DNA of 64,000 nucleotides from Termitomyces sp. T153 (lineage: Eukaryota > Basidiomycota > Agaricomycetes > Agaricales > Lyophyllaceae). This document shows, piece by piece, positions 21,561 through 34,500 of this stretch. The stretch's first letter is position 1; every line of letters starts with the position of its first letter. The position numbers and the translations under genes were made by a program. The stretch lies in NCBI GenBank assembly GCA_018296165.2, contig JACKQL020000031.1:124001-188000 (forward strand), given 5' to 3'. The notes below the pieces were generated by a model that ran no database searches, was not told where the DNA came from, and worked only from the letters and a program-made list of their open reading frames with translations.

Positions 21561-22332
21561 TCATGGAGTTTGTTTGCTTGATTGTACTCACATTAGCAAT
21601 ATTTGTAAGGATTATCTCATTGTCTTCAGAATTGTTAATTGCTTGCTCCAATGCAATTTCCAATCCATGTCTTGATATGAGCCCTCACCAGATACCAAGC
21701 CTATAGAACTAAATGCTCACTTGCTCTTTCTTGATCATTCACCAATGCCATGTCTTGCAGGATGTTGAATAACATTGACAGACAGGTGTTTATGTGCACA
21801 TAATTTTATGGTTTATTTAGACACATGTACAAATTCTCAGTGCTTGTATAGGTATATGCCCATGTCTTAGTGTCCTGCCTGTCCATACACATAGTTGGAA
21901 ATGTATCTGCAGTGTTTGCTTATCTTGACAGATCTTCATTAATCTTCATGTTACTGCTGATCATATCATTTTGTGACACATTCATTCATTGTTAGGTGCA
22001 TTCAATATAGTGTTTATCCATGTACATGCTTCTGGCCTTGACCTCAATGCATGTGCACCATGGTCTCTTTTGTAAGTGTTCCTTTTGCTAGTATTGTCAT
22101 TTTGCTTAACATTGAATTAAGGTGCCTTTGTCAATTCTGTGGATCACTGTGCTCATAAATCAGCTTCTGTTAATCTGTTGCTCTTAGCATCTATATGAGT
22201 GCTGTTCTTTACTTCTACTGACTGTTACTTTTTCTCATGTTCCTTTGTAGCATTATATTATTATATCCACAGTGTATATAAGGTCAGCTAGCAATTTAAC
22301 CTTCTCTTCACACTTCTTGTGACCATCTTAGT

Positions 22333-24845
22333 ATGCCTCCCTGCAAACAATCCAAAGCTGGTGCCTCAAAGGTGCAGTCTATTGCATAGCAGTTGAAGTC
22401 TCTGTGCATGCATTTGTTCTGATGACTTTGTATCTGTAACTCTTACCATGCTCACTCAGGAGTGAGGACTAACTACAAATATGCATTTGCCTTCTTTACT
22501 ATCTTTATATTTAATATTTTCTGTGGTCTGACTACTCCCAATTTTTGTTGTACTATTTAACATATTTGATAGTGTCTCAGATTCTCCTAGTCTATCTGTC
22601 AATGATCCATTGACTCCAGCTGAATCTTCTGACTTGTTATATGAACTGTTTGCATCCTGTATGCCTTGTGCTGCTGATATTTTTTGCAGTGTAGATGGTT
22701 CCCTCATGAAGTAAAAAGCTTCTCTTGCCCATGATGGGTTTTTTTACCTGCATTGAAGATATCTTTACATATTTGCTCATTTGTGCACATTAGTATCAAG
22801 AGTTTGCCTACCATTCCTTTGCCAAAAAAAACAAGGACTGCTGCACCTGCTGTGGTCAACATGCCTGTTCTGTATGTTATTTTCCTGCCCTTGCTTTTAC
22901 ATCTTTACATTAACTTATGGCTGAAAATGTAGTTGGGCTTGGCTGGTTTGAGTGCCAGCAATTCAGATTTAACTATTGTGGGGCATTCTGTGTAAGTTTT
23001 TTTTATCTTATATTTCATTCTTTTTTTTTATCTTCTTATAATGTAATCATAACTAAACCCTAAGCCAAAAAGCTCTTGAGTTCACACCACCTACACACTT
23101 AAAAAGCTGTCTATGCTCATGCACATTCATCCTCCTGTAAAGGCTGAGCCTGTGCATGATGCTGAGTCTAATGGCATGCTTGCTTCACTGGGCAGTCTCT
23201 TAATAATTTCCTCAGATTTGGACAACAAGTTGCCTATTGTCTCTAAGTTAGTCCCTTGTCTATTTATTCTGATGCATAATTATTATATTGAGCATCCTTT
23301 CAGCATCTGCAAATGTCCATTTTCCAGGTATTTTTGAGTTGCTGAAGATAAGATTGAAGATGGAGCCAATCAACCTAGCCCTGCTGCTGGCTTGGCATCT
23401 TCCTTTGTCAGTGTTGAGGCTGCTATGGATGACAATTCAGACTTGGATCAGGTTGGGAATGATCTGAGCATCAACTTGTCAGACTTCATTGTTGAGAATG
23501 ATGCTTCCGTTGATAATGTATTCTCTGAGAATCATTTGTGTTCCTTCCTATCTATATCTATTGCCACAAACTCCTCTCCTACCAATGCTGCCTGCACATC
23601 TGCAAATGTTTCTGATTCTGATAAGTAAGTGGAATGTTTCCTTCTGTTGTATATTCTAACTCTATCATATGTTTGTTCAGTGTTGACAGGTCTACTGACC
23701 CAACTGATGAGTTGGTTGAAGATGCTATCATGCAGGCCCATTTCCAAGAGGATTTCATAATGCTTATCTACAGAGGGCTGCCACATTTGCCATATGTTAT
23801 TATTGCCTGCTGTTTGCTTTTTGCTTTCTTGATTAATCTTGTCTTGGCCATATTCAAAAAGCAGTTCAAAATACAGTCTTTTGGGTTTGACAAGTTTAAC
23901 AGTGATGGAAAACTTTGTTATTGTCATATTAGTATGGTTGCACAGAATATGTCTTCAGATAATTGGATGTAAGTTCATGTTTTGGCATGTTTGTTTGGCT
24001 CTCAAACCTGATGTGTTGCAGTTCTTTATCTCATAGTCTCTTGTTTGTTCATCATGGTTTTTATGTGCATTTACCTAAGATAGATCCTGCTGAACTATAC
24101 TGTACCAACACCAAATGACTTGCCCTCCACAACCTTTTCAGACCTTTTTGTATTTGCTTGTTGTCCAGCATCATCTCTGCATTGCATTTGTTCCATAGTT
24201 CTATTGCTGTGGGAGGTCTTGCTGACAAGTATTGACAGCATTGCATTGAGATGTATGAGTTCCACCAAGGGTCTCTGCACCAATTTGCTGTTATCTGTAA
24301 ATCTATGAACTTGGTTGATAGTGTTTGTGGTGCTGTTTCTAGTCAGGGTGTTGCATTTGTGATGAGGAGTAAGGGTAAGATGCCCAAGTATAATAATGGT
24401 ACATAAATCACATTCTCACTTGTGCAACTAATGTATGTTCTTGTAGATAGCAACTATGCATCACCACACAAGCAAGCCTCTACCTCTGCTGCTCTTAATA
24501 AATCTATATCTTCATGGAGGTTGATGCCCCCATGTTTGCTTTTGCTAGCACATCAGAAGTTTATAAGCCAGTTGTTGAATTTGATCAGCAAGGTATTGCT
24601 ATAACCTGCTCTTTCTATTGATATTGATTTGATTGTTTGTTTCTAGTCACTGTTTATGATAGTCATAGTGAGACTGGAAGACCTTTCCATTTTCAGCCTG
24701 CCAATTTTGATGTTTTTCCTAGCTGGCAAGCATACAAGAAAAATAATGCTGAGTTGCCTGAGAAGTCAGTTGTCACCATTGAATTTACTGTTGACTTGTA
24801 TGAAGCTCGTGGGCACAAGTGCACAGCTTGCTTTTGTTTTTAATT
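22333..24845 (+). pseudogene. Unrecognised plus-strand multi-exon gene
   Basis: Not recognised. A plausible start at about 22333 (MPPCKQSKAGASKVQS) is followed by a TAG and scattered open pieces: LPTIPLPKKTRTAAPAVVN (about 22805), an acidic Ser/Asp-rich piece at 23392-23628 (DDNSDLDQVGNDLSINLSDF) ending at a GTAAGT donor, an exon from about 23680 (VDRSTDPTDELVEDAIMQ ... FGFDKFNSDGKLCYCHISMV) with a hydrophobic segment in the middle, and a late exon at about 24646-24810 (VTVYDSHSETGRPFHFQPANF ... VVTIEFTVDLYEA). The last piece follows DVFAFASTSEVYKPVVEFDQQ across a GTATTG..TTCTAG intron. Splice sites and stops are mixed, so it is a decayed spliced gene. The function is unknown. Confidence 0.45.
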
Positions 24846-25187
24846 GTATGCTTAATACATTATCTTTAGGTTTCTCACCCTCAACATTCTTTTTGTGATC
24901 CTTCTTCATGACCTAACTTATGTTGTGGGTCTTAGTGAACCCATTTCAATTGGTGATTTTCCTGTTGAAGGTGTCTCAGCTGGTAAACTTGCAAAGGGAA
25001 AGGGGAAGGCATGCAAATAATTATTGTGAAGTGTTGAATCAATGCATGCATCCATTTTGCTGTCATTTGTTGTAGTTTTCCCATTGAATCTTGTACTTCT
25101 GCTGCATATAATGCAAGTGATTCTTTGTCTGCTTATTAATATGTGAGTACACTGGTGCTGACTAATCAGTCTGGCTTATGAGTTGTA

Positions 25188-25225
25188 CGAGCTATGCCCC
25201 GTGCCTTCAGCACGGGCCTGTAGCT
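25188..25225. other. Strong GC-rich hairpin, candidate Helitron 3' terminal hairpin
   Basis: GAGCTA ... CCCGTGC - CTTCA - GCACGGG ... TAGCTC: two nested perfect stems of six and seven pairs with a five-base loop. It is one of the few GC-rich spots in the transposon block. Helitrons end with a GC-rich hairpin followed within about 10-15 bases by CTRR, and this lies on the 3' side of the minus-strand Rep-helicase gene. I could not find an unambiguous CTRR end on either strand, so the role is a guess. Confidence 0.45.
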
Positions 25226-25227
25226 CT

Positions 25228-25575
25228 TGCTTCATCCCAGACCCAACCTCACTTCGTTTGGTTAGGTCCTCGATATTCTACTCAATGCTTCATCCCAGAC
25301 CCAACCTCACTTCGTTTGGTTAGGTCTTTGTATTTCTAACTTAGTGCTTCATTTCAGACCCAACCTCACTTTGTTCGGTTAGGTCTTTGTATTTCTAACT
25401 CAGTGCTTCATCCCAGACCCAACCTCACTTTGTTCAGTTAGGTCTTTGTATTTCTAACTCAGTGCTTCATCCCAGACCCAACCTCACTTTGTTCGGTTAG
25501 GTCCTTGTATTTCTAACTCAATGCTAAGTCCCAGACCCAACCTCACTTTGTTCAGTTAGGTCTTTGTATTTTGTT
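25228..25575 (+). repeat. Array of six 58-59-bp units
   Basis: Units begin TGCTTCATCCCAGACCCAACC at about 25228, 25286, 25345, 25404, 25463 and 25522. Each contains AACCTCACTTYGTTYGGTTAGGT, an imperfect inverted repeat (AACC...GGTT) able to fold. The copies differ by only a few bases, mostly C/T or G/A changes. The array directly adjoins the hairpin. Confidence 0.85.
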
Positions 25576-25654
25576 GACCAAGTGTTGCTTTTCTCTTACC
25601 ATTCAATACACTGAGATTTCATCTATAAACCAATCATGTATCTATATTACATTA

Positions 25655-25880
25655 TTAACAAAATACTACAATGTCCACTGGTATATATTAGAGATGCTGA
25701 AAATTATAAAAGTTAGTACTAACCAAGCAATTCTTTCAATGGTCACACTTACATTTGTAAACCATTGAGAATATCTATACTACATGGTCCAACTATATAC
25801 ATTAGGTGCTGAAGTTCATAGAAGTTAGCAATTTGTTGCCTCAATCCAACAAAAGTCACACTTACATTTGTAAACCATTC
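25655..25880 (-). repeat. Tandem duplication of the 3' end of the Helitron helicase gene
   Basis: A unit of about 113 bases that contains GTCACACTTACATTTGTAAACC, with CATTGAG or CATTCAG after it, occurs at about 25743-25770 and 25856-25882, with the sequence between similar to that before it (GTTAGCAATTTGTTGCC against GTTAGTACTAACCAAGC). It repeats the last codons (NGLQM) of the helicase reading frame and what follows. Confidence 0.65.
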
Positions 25881-28800
25881 AGGATTTCTTGATAGACAAT
25901 ATTTGCAGTCTTTCTTGATGTGTTTTCTGGGTCCAAAATCACTTTGATACGATCTCCTGATGTGCACTGAGAGAGTGCAACATAAAGTTGGCCATGTGAA
26001 AAAACTCCTGATCGAAGGTCCATTCCAACATGCTTGACTGATTGACCCTGAGACTTGTTGATTGTCATAGCAAAGGCCAATCAAACTGGGAATTGTCTCC
26101 TGCGCAATGGAATTGGCAAATCCTCTTCAGAGACATCCATGTTGATTCTTGGAATCAAAACAATTGATCCTGCAAACTTGGCATCCCCACTGATGATCTG
26201 ACATCTGAGAACTCTAGTGCTGATGTGGGTGACAATCATTCTTGTCCCATTGCAAAGTCCTTTAGTTGTATCCAGATTCCTGAGCAGCATGACAGGAACA
26301 CCAATCTTTAGAGCCAATTTAGCTAAAGGCAAATTACTGGCTTTCAAAGAGTTGAGGTATTCCATTGGATACAATGTCAGGTCATTCACATTTCCATCAT
26401 TAGACATGACAGAGTCTGCACTCTGCATAACCTTCTCTTCTCCTAGATATTTCTGTAGAACCTCTGAGTTGATATCCTCTATATCAGAGTTCTTGCCAGA
26501 AAGAATGGTTCGGTCCAGGTAATACTGATCATCTTGATAGTGATTAATATGAGAATAAGTGGAAGAGATTAATCCTTTGATAGAACTGTCATCACAGATC
26601 ATAGTTGCAGGAAGTTGTACTGTTTCTCCAGGCCCAAGATTTTTTCCAGCACCAACATCTAACAACCATGCTGCATGAGCAGCATTATCAGAAGTCTGAT
26701 CCAATCTCATGTTTTGAACCAAATAATGAACTTGAATCTGATCCCAAAGTCTTCCTCTTTTGAGTGAAGCAGCAATCATCTGCTGCCTGAGTTCTCGTTG
26801 GATAACTGGGAGAGTTTGCCTAAAATCTCCTCCAAATACCACAGTCACTCCGCCAAAAGGAACATCCTTCTCCAGGATGTCTCTGAAGCCTCAATCCACA
26901 GAGTCAATGGCATTTTTGTGTTGCATTGGGACTTCATCACAGATGACAACTTTGGTCTGGAGTAAGAGTTGAGACGACTGAGTTCCTCTTTTGATATTGG
27001 CAATGGATGTATCTAGAGCAGGAATGGGGATTTTGAACCTTGAATGTGCAGTTCTACCACCCTCCAGCAATAAGGCAGCAATCCCAGATGATGCTACATA
27101 TAATGCCACATCTCCATTGGACCGAACAGCAGAAGCTAAAGTGTTGCAGACAAATGTTTTGCCACATCCACCTGCACTGTGAATGAATATCATCTTGCCC
27201 AAGTTGTTGTCCACAGAGTCCATAACTTCATTGAAGGCCCCTAGTTGTTCACCATTAAACCTGGCCTTGTTTTCATTCACCCTTCTCTTCAACTCCTCAA
27301 TGTCATAATCTGTTTCTTCTTGCAAAAGTCTATTGCCTAAAATTGTTTGATCAGTCCTAGAGTCAATTCTCTATACAATGGCTGGCTTACCTGGAATTAC
27401 ATTCCAAACTTGTTGAGGTTCTGGCATGTTGGGAAAGTCTTGAAGAGTCTTGCCAAAATTCTTCAAGTTGTCATTGATCAGATGAAGGCCATAGTCATAA
27501 ACATCTTCATCAGTAAAGACTCTATCTCTGTACTGCTGGATATTCTCCAATCTGTGTCTAAGATCATCACAAATAGAGTGCTTGAATTCATTCCATAGAG
27601 CCTCTGGAGTGGTAGGAGCACAGTGAAATAGGATAGTGCAAAAGAGCTGTCTAAGAGCTGATCCTGATTGGATTGGAGCAGCTTCAGCAAGACATTGCCT
27701 CCATTCTGCATCATCTTCCAAAAGGCCAAGGGCCTTGCATGCCTCTTTGTAAGTAGGATAGGTGTGGCCATTGACTGTCCTAAGGTCAGCCCATGATTTT
27801 GCATTCATCACAACTGTCAGGAGCATCCTAAGGTAGAACCTTTCTCCCTGTCTGGGTGAAGCAAAGTACATCCTTCCAATAGCTGTTCCTCTTTGCCTCT
27901 CCTTCCAACTTCTTTTAGAAGCTTCATAGACAAACTTGGTTGGAAAGCTCTGATAAGTGGTGTTGTTATTAGGGAATCTGGCATTGGCTTCAAACCAAGC
28001 AGTAAGTGCAGTCTTGTCTGCATTAGGCCTGGCAGCTACAATCTCCAAAGGTTCATTATCCTGGAAGTAAACTTTATGCTGGCCTTCCAAATGGACAGGT
28101 AATCGATACACAGGAGGATATTCTCCATGCATGTTGAATTCAAAGATGTGCCAGCATGATTCAGCTGCAGAAATGTATCTGGCATCTAAGTGTTCTTTAA
28201 TTTCATCCCTCTGGTCTCCCTGGTCTCTGGCAATTTCCAAAGTGGTCCTATCATGGCCTTTGTAGATGTACTTGTGAATGTATTTGATGGCTTCTACTGA
28301 AGCACAGACCTCCACATTGATGTGGCATTGATACTTGGCTGAGAGATAAGGATTGTATGGGACAACATCACGATTGTCATAACAATGACCATTTTTTTCA
28401 AAAAAGCGCCCATTGTCAGGTCTGGCATATTGAGGATAACCATTTTCCCCATACTGAGTAGCGTCTTGAAATTCCTTTGGGTATCTTTTAGAACATTTGC
28501 CATCTACCATGCATTTAGCATTGGGTTTGGCAGCTCCACATGGACCATGGACCATGTTAGTAGTAACAACCTAATAACAAACTTAAGTAATGGGATTAAG
28601 AATTCAAACAAAGCCAATACCTGATACAAATGAGGCTGAGTAGCTGGATCTGGAATTTGAGCTGAGACAATAGAATCTACATGAGCTGCATTCTGTATCC
28701 TATGATGATGATGGAAAAAAATCAAGATATGCATATGTGGAAGTCCTCTCTTTTGGAATTCAATAGTATGAACATGTGCCACACAGCTGCTAAAGAGACC

Positions 28801-31542
28801 CTCTTTAATCTCCTTTACCACAGCATTTTTTCTGAGTTCAAATACTCTGGCAACAATATCTGGTCGATCAGCAGCTGTTTGTTTTTTTCCATTGACTGCA
28901 GGTTCCTTCAAGAGAGCTTCTTCAATTTCTGACCACTTTGGATTGGCAGTCATAGTCAAGAAGAGATCAGGTTTTCCAAAATGCCTGCAGATAGCCATAG
29001 AGTCCTGGAATAATTGCTGCATTTGTCGTTCACTTCCAGTATGGGAGGAAGGAAGAATAACACGATGGCTTTGTGGAGTAACTGCCTCATCTCCAGCAGC
29101 AGCATCTACTACTCCCTGATAAACCTCAGCTCTGATCTTCTTCTGATTGTGTCGAACCCAATTCAACTTGTTTTGTTCACTTGAAGCCCATGCATCAACA
29201 ACATATTGTTGAAATAACCTTCCACTCCAGAGTAATGCTGCATTAACTTCTAAAGTTCTTTTCTGCAGTCTATATGCATAATATGCAGTTTGAGTGACCT
29301 TTGGTGCTCTTTGTTGATTCTCTGGCCCAAAATGAGAGTGAATATTTGTGTGAAATCCTGGCTCTCCAGTTGGAAACATAATGGTATAATGCAATGGAGT
29401 ATAATATGGGTGCAAATGACTGATCCGCTTCAATTTACCTCCATGCAAATGCAAGACTATATCACAATGATCTGATTGTTCTTCTGAGCCATCTCCAGGA
29501 ATTATAGCTGCAACCCCCTCCTGTTCATTGGGGTTATTATGGCGTCGTGGGTCTCCAAAATCAGCTCTAAGTGTGACAGAAAGTCTTTGTGGTTGGCCTT
29601 CTGGAACTTCTCTCATAATCTGCCTGGCTTGCTTGTATAAATCAATGAAGGGATTGACTCTAGCAAGCATATCCTGCAAAGAGGCCATTATTTGAAGATC
29701 CAACCTGGAATTATTCTGTTGACAAAAAGCCAATTGCTGGTTGTGGTCATAAAAGTAGAGTTGTGCATATACAGGATGATTACCTTCAATAGGAAGCAAG
29801 GCACCTGTCAGATGATGGAGTTCTCCATTGATCCTAAAGCTATATGGTCCAGGAGCATTTGTAATGGCATGATCAATTTTAACTCCCAGAGATGTGAATG
29901 CAAAGGCTGCATTGTATTGACGGATATATGTTTTGAAAGTGTCAGAGAGAGGATGGTGGCCATGGAGTAAGCTGAGTAGTTCAGGTGGAGCATCTTTGAG
30001 TCTGGGCAAATTCACTTGGCCTTGTAAGCAGCACATTCCAAACTTTGGATTGTTTCTAGTAGACTTAGTGAGCTTTTCAGCATCAAAATGTAGAGCTTGA
30101 CAGTGTGGACATATGACACTCATAGGACCAAGATAATAAGATGGGGGTTCTATCAAGTAAGGCTGCCTTCCTCTGGGAATAGGCTGAACAGGTCCAGGCT
30201 CTTGTATTTGTGGAATAGGAGGATGAACAGGAGGTGGTTCCAGTTGTTCTGCTGGTAGATTATCATCAGGAAGTTCTGCTAGTATATGTCTGGCAGGATC
30301 CAAGTCATCTTCATGAGGTATGTCATTCTGAGGACCATGTTCAGCAGGATCAACATATTCCAAGTCATCTTCAGGAGGTATGTTATTTTGAGGAGCCAAG
30401 CCATTAAAGACTTGTTCTCCAAAATCATTCATATTTTCCCTAGGTTCTTCAAAATGTTCAAGAGGGTGCAGCATCATTTCATTGAAGGCTGCATGAATAT
30501 TTTCCAGTTCAATATCATCTTGAAGAGCAAAACCATTGAAATCCTCTTCTAAATCAGCTATATGTTGGCCCTCCCATAGTTGTAAAATCCTTTGAGCTAA
30601 AACATTATTGAAAGGCCTATGTTCAGGATCTTGCTCTGCTAATATTTGCTCATGTCTCTCTTGTCTCTGTCTAGCCTCCTCCTGCTGAGCAGCAAGTCTT
30701 TGTTCCTCTGCTAATCTCTGATCATATCTTTCTTGTCTTTGTCTTGCTTCTTCTTGCTCAGTAAAGAATCTCTGTCTTTCCTGCTCCAATGCATCTGATT
30801 GTTGAGCAGCAAGCCTCTGTCTATTCTGTTCCTGAGCAATATTTCTTTGTCTTTGTTGCTCTTGAAAAGCTGCTAATGCTCGTTGCTCTTGAGATGCATG
30901 ATAATTAGACATCATTTCTCTATAAGCAATATTTCCTCTGGTCAAGTTGTTCAGTGCAGGATCAGCTTGTCCACTGGAGATATTATGTAGTGGTTGAGGG
31001 AGCCCTCTATGTCCAGAAGAAGAGGTAGATGCAACATTAGCAGTAGGAGCAAGGGATGTATGTGTTTGATTCTTATGTCTATGCTGATTCCTTCTCAAAA
31101 CAGGTGCAGCAGGCACATTCTGAGGAATAGGATTTTGCAATGGGGCATCCCAACCCTCAGGTAAATGTGTTACAGGAGGTATATATATGCTCTGGCCCAC
31201 AGGAGCATTCAAAGAAAATGGGTCATCAGAGATAGCTGGCAGTCTCACAGGTCTTTCAGAAGATCCAGAAGCAACATCATTCACAGAGGGGGCATTAGTA
31301 CCCCTACCCAGTGCTATAGAATCAAAATGCAAAGGTTGCACAGGTGGCATAGCAGCATTGGCCTGTTCAAAATTATGGAAAGAAGCTCTATTACCTCGGT
31401 TTGCACATCGATCGTCAGGATCAGTCATTTGCAACAATTGTAGTCTACTTTGAGAGTGAGACTGTTGTCTTTGACTCTCAGGAGTACTGGGTAGTTCCTG
31501 GGTAGAAGGTGGCCTGAATTTTATCAATAAATAAAGAATCAA
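25862..31542 (-). pseudogene. Helitron Rep-helicase (HUH endonuclease plus Pif1-type helicase)
   Basis: The N-terminal part (from 31542) is a long Gln/Glu/Arg-rich coiled-coil region (repeats of EEARQRQER). It is followed by the Helitron-like N domain (ICPHCQALHFDAEKL, CCLQGQV) and the HUH site RGLPHMHILIFF near residue 920. A 50-base intron (28571-28620, GT..AG) joins LYQ to VVTTNMVHGPCG. The paired catalytic tyrosines lie in KYIHKYIYKG. The helicase follows: Walker [46 protein letters not shown]. Three in-frame stops break it, at about 27371, 26891 (SVD*GFRDIL) and 26081 (FPV*LAFAMT). The last two fit CGA to TGA. The motif VI Arg is Gln. The 5' exon has an AAATTCAG acceptor, so more exons lie upstream. 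The protein would nick and unwind DNA for rolling-circle transposition. Confidence 0.92.
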
Positions 31543-34500
31543 AAAATAGTTAATAAGTACTCACATAATCAAGGCTTGAAAAGTAAACTGATAAAAATTA
31601 TTGGAAGTGCTCAATAAACAGCAATGTTTGATTCTGAATTCAAGCTAATGATGATTCTTCTAGATGAGAAAAATAAGAAACACATACTCAGCAACTGCCC
31701 AAAACTGAAGAATAACAGCAGTATAACACAGAAAGCAGAAACTACCAAATTATCAGTCAAATACAGGCTTGAATAAGCAGGAAACATTCTTGCCTGAGTG
31801 AGAGCCACATATAAAATGGCTCAAATATGATGTGAGGATAAGAGCAAAGATTCTACTGAGAGAACATGAAGATCAACTGTCAGCACAGAAAAAGAGATTT
31901 ACCTTGAAGGTAGAAAACCAATAGCTGCTTCAAAAAAAAAACAGATACTGCTCACAAATCAGCTCTCAGATAAACCTAGAGAAAACATACCTGCAAAGCT
32001 ACTGAATGCACAGAAAAAAAGCCTGATAAAGACTGCAGTGAAGTCTGTTTTCAGTCATGATTAGTCAATAGAGATGACTCTCAGAAAAGAAGTATACATA
32101 AGAAATTCAGCTTCTATACACCATCAAAATCAGCCATCAGACAATGAGGCAAAGAAAAGAAGGCCCACCTCAAGGACAGAAAGCTACTCAATGCTAAGAA
32201 ATAGCCTGATAAAAGATGCAATAGTGAAGATCTGGTTATCAGTTTGATCAGTGATTGGAGATGACACTCAGTAGTAGAATAATACATGGCCAAGTAAGTG
32301 AAGCCTCTTCAGGAAAGTCTATCAAGCCAATCAAAGCCTTTTCTCACAGTATCAAAGCAGAGACAATGTTGGAAGCTTCAGTTTTTCAGGAAGAAAGAAA
32401 GAGAGATTTGGTGCAATGATCGATTGATCTTTCCAAGGAACTGGCAGATTCGTCGTCGCATATAATGAATGCACAGCCACTTTCCCAGGAGTCGTCCCAT
32501 ATACTATAGATTGTAGGAATCAGTGTGATCAGCAATTGCATTTAGTTATGGGAAATCAAACATCATATAAACTCTTGCTGCAGCAGCAACTTGGATTGTG
32601 GGAATTAGCATGATTACAATAGCAGCAGTTTGACTTGTGGGAACCAAAATTTATTCAACATTGTGTAATGTAGCAGAAACAAGGCAGCAGCAATAGAGGC
32701 AACCCACAAGCAACAAACAAAGTAATATATTTCAGAACTGTGGTGAACAAGTAAAGTATAAGCATCAAGGTTAGATTTATATGTAATATATCAAATTGTG
32801 TTCTACAGTCCATGTGAATTGATCATAAGTGAATTGGGGCAAGAGTGGGCAATTCTGGAGGGGTGTCACTGATGTATCCATTTTTTGGACAATAATCTGC
32901 CTCATCACATTTTTTGTCCATGTAGACCACCCAACCTAGAAGCTCATTGTTCTGTGGTCAACATTCTTCAGAAGTTATAAGGGTTAGACTCAGATGTTCT
33001 GCTATATTGCAATCCCTCCACACATGACCATCCAGGTATAGAGGGCTAAAGTAGATTAGATCAACAAGTCAGCAAAACCACATGGCAATAAATATATGGA
33101 AATCAATGGGAGGGACTTTGCATATTGTGTACCTTTCATCCAACCATGCAAAAGTTAGACCACTAGCATCAAAATCTGGAAGCTTTATGCCAAGCAAAAG
33201 ACAACTATATGTGACCCATGCAGGTCCTTCTTGAAGGGTTGCTTGAACATCTACATGCATAGTAGATGAAGAAAGGCTAACATTATCTCTATGTATGTGA
33301 TTTGTTCAGGCCATATTCTTGTAGTGGATCAAAGCACAGGCTTGATGTGCTATAAATAATTGTATATAGCATCAACTGCTTCAATTGCAGTGATAATGCC
33401 ATCCTGGCTCTTGAGTGCATGTGACAAAAAAAACCAATATATCAACTTCCAGGCATAAACACAATTCTTAATAGATGTTTTGAATGCTTGCATGTCTTAA
33501 CTGTGCACAAACTACCACCCAGAAAGAGCACTGTACAACTTGCAGTAGCTGCACAGAAACAATAATGCTAGCAACCCATCAGATCTAGCAAATGAGCCTG
33601 ATCATATTCTGTTGATATATTGTGATGTGCTCTTATTTCACCTAGTGCCATGCAGGAAACCTAAAAAGAAGACCTAATACTAGTTACTAGATAGAGTAGC
33701 TAGCAGTATGAAGTCAATAAAGAGAGTGAGTTAGTAACCATCCCAGAGAACAAGAGTGAATGCAGTGCAAAGTGGACAAGAAGTAAAAATAGTTGCTATT
33801 GCTAGCCTAAGTTGCTAGACAGTAATGAAAGGTTGCTAAACAAAAGAAAGGAAAAAGATTGAAGGCAAAAGGGTCACTAATGAAGGAGGAACTAAGCAGT
33901 AAAAGGGAAATTGGAGAGAAAGAGGAGGATGATAGTAAAGAGACTAGGGAGAACAAACACAAACTAGTTGCTAGCTGTAGTTGCTAGCATCACTAAGTCA
34001 TAATAATGCAAAGGGCACCTATAATTGGTACCACATGAAATCAAGGTCAAAGTCAACAAGACTGCCACTAAGTTGTTGTTGAGGATGAGCAAAAGAGCAA
34101 AAATGAAATCTTAAGCTGATAAGCTGAGAGAGAGGGGGGGGGGAAACAGTACTCTGTTTGTTGTCTTTAGTTTCTATGTACAGGCAGTATTTATATTGTT
34201 TGTAAGTATAGTATAAAAAATGAGATAGTAGTTGCCACTAGCAATGGTGTCTGCCAAAGTGCATATGATATATATGAGGTGTTAGTCTGGTAACCAAGTC
34301 AAAAGTAAGCAAAGTTAATATGATGTGTAAAGGTAATAAATTGCAAGAAAAGAGCATGTCTGATGTCAATACCTGAAGTGTAGATGCCATTCAAGTATGT
34401 TTGTAAGCTTAACAAGAAAAATAATCAGTAATAAATCACATAACTGTCAATATGTCTATTTTTATAGAGGAGATGGTGTTGTTGCCAGGAAAATCACTAG

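Larger units (their letters stand above)
25188..32460 (-). mobile_element. Autonomous Helitron (ends uncertain)
   Basis: The element is recognised by its single large Rep-helicase gene on the minus strand (25862-31542 and upstream exons). The 3' side is tentatively placed at the hairpin near 25188. The 5' side must lie above 31542 and is set roughly at 32460, where a more CpG-containing promoter-like stretch occurs. Neither the 5' TC nor the 3' CTRR terminus has been identified, so both coordinates are approximate. It is less CpG-depleted and less broken than the LTR elements, so it looks younger. Confidence 0.6.

Noticed and set aside
25140..25190. A Helitron 3' end with CTRR next to the hairpin
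   Set aside because: No CTRR followed by T was found at the right distance on either strand, so the terminus is left open.
25228..25575. CRISPR-like array of 59-bp units
   Set aside because: Repeats are directly adjacent with no spacers; better described as a minisatellite.
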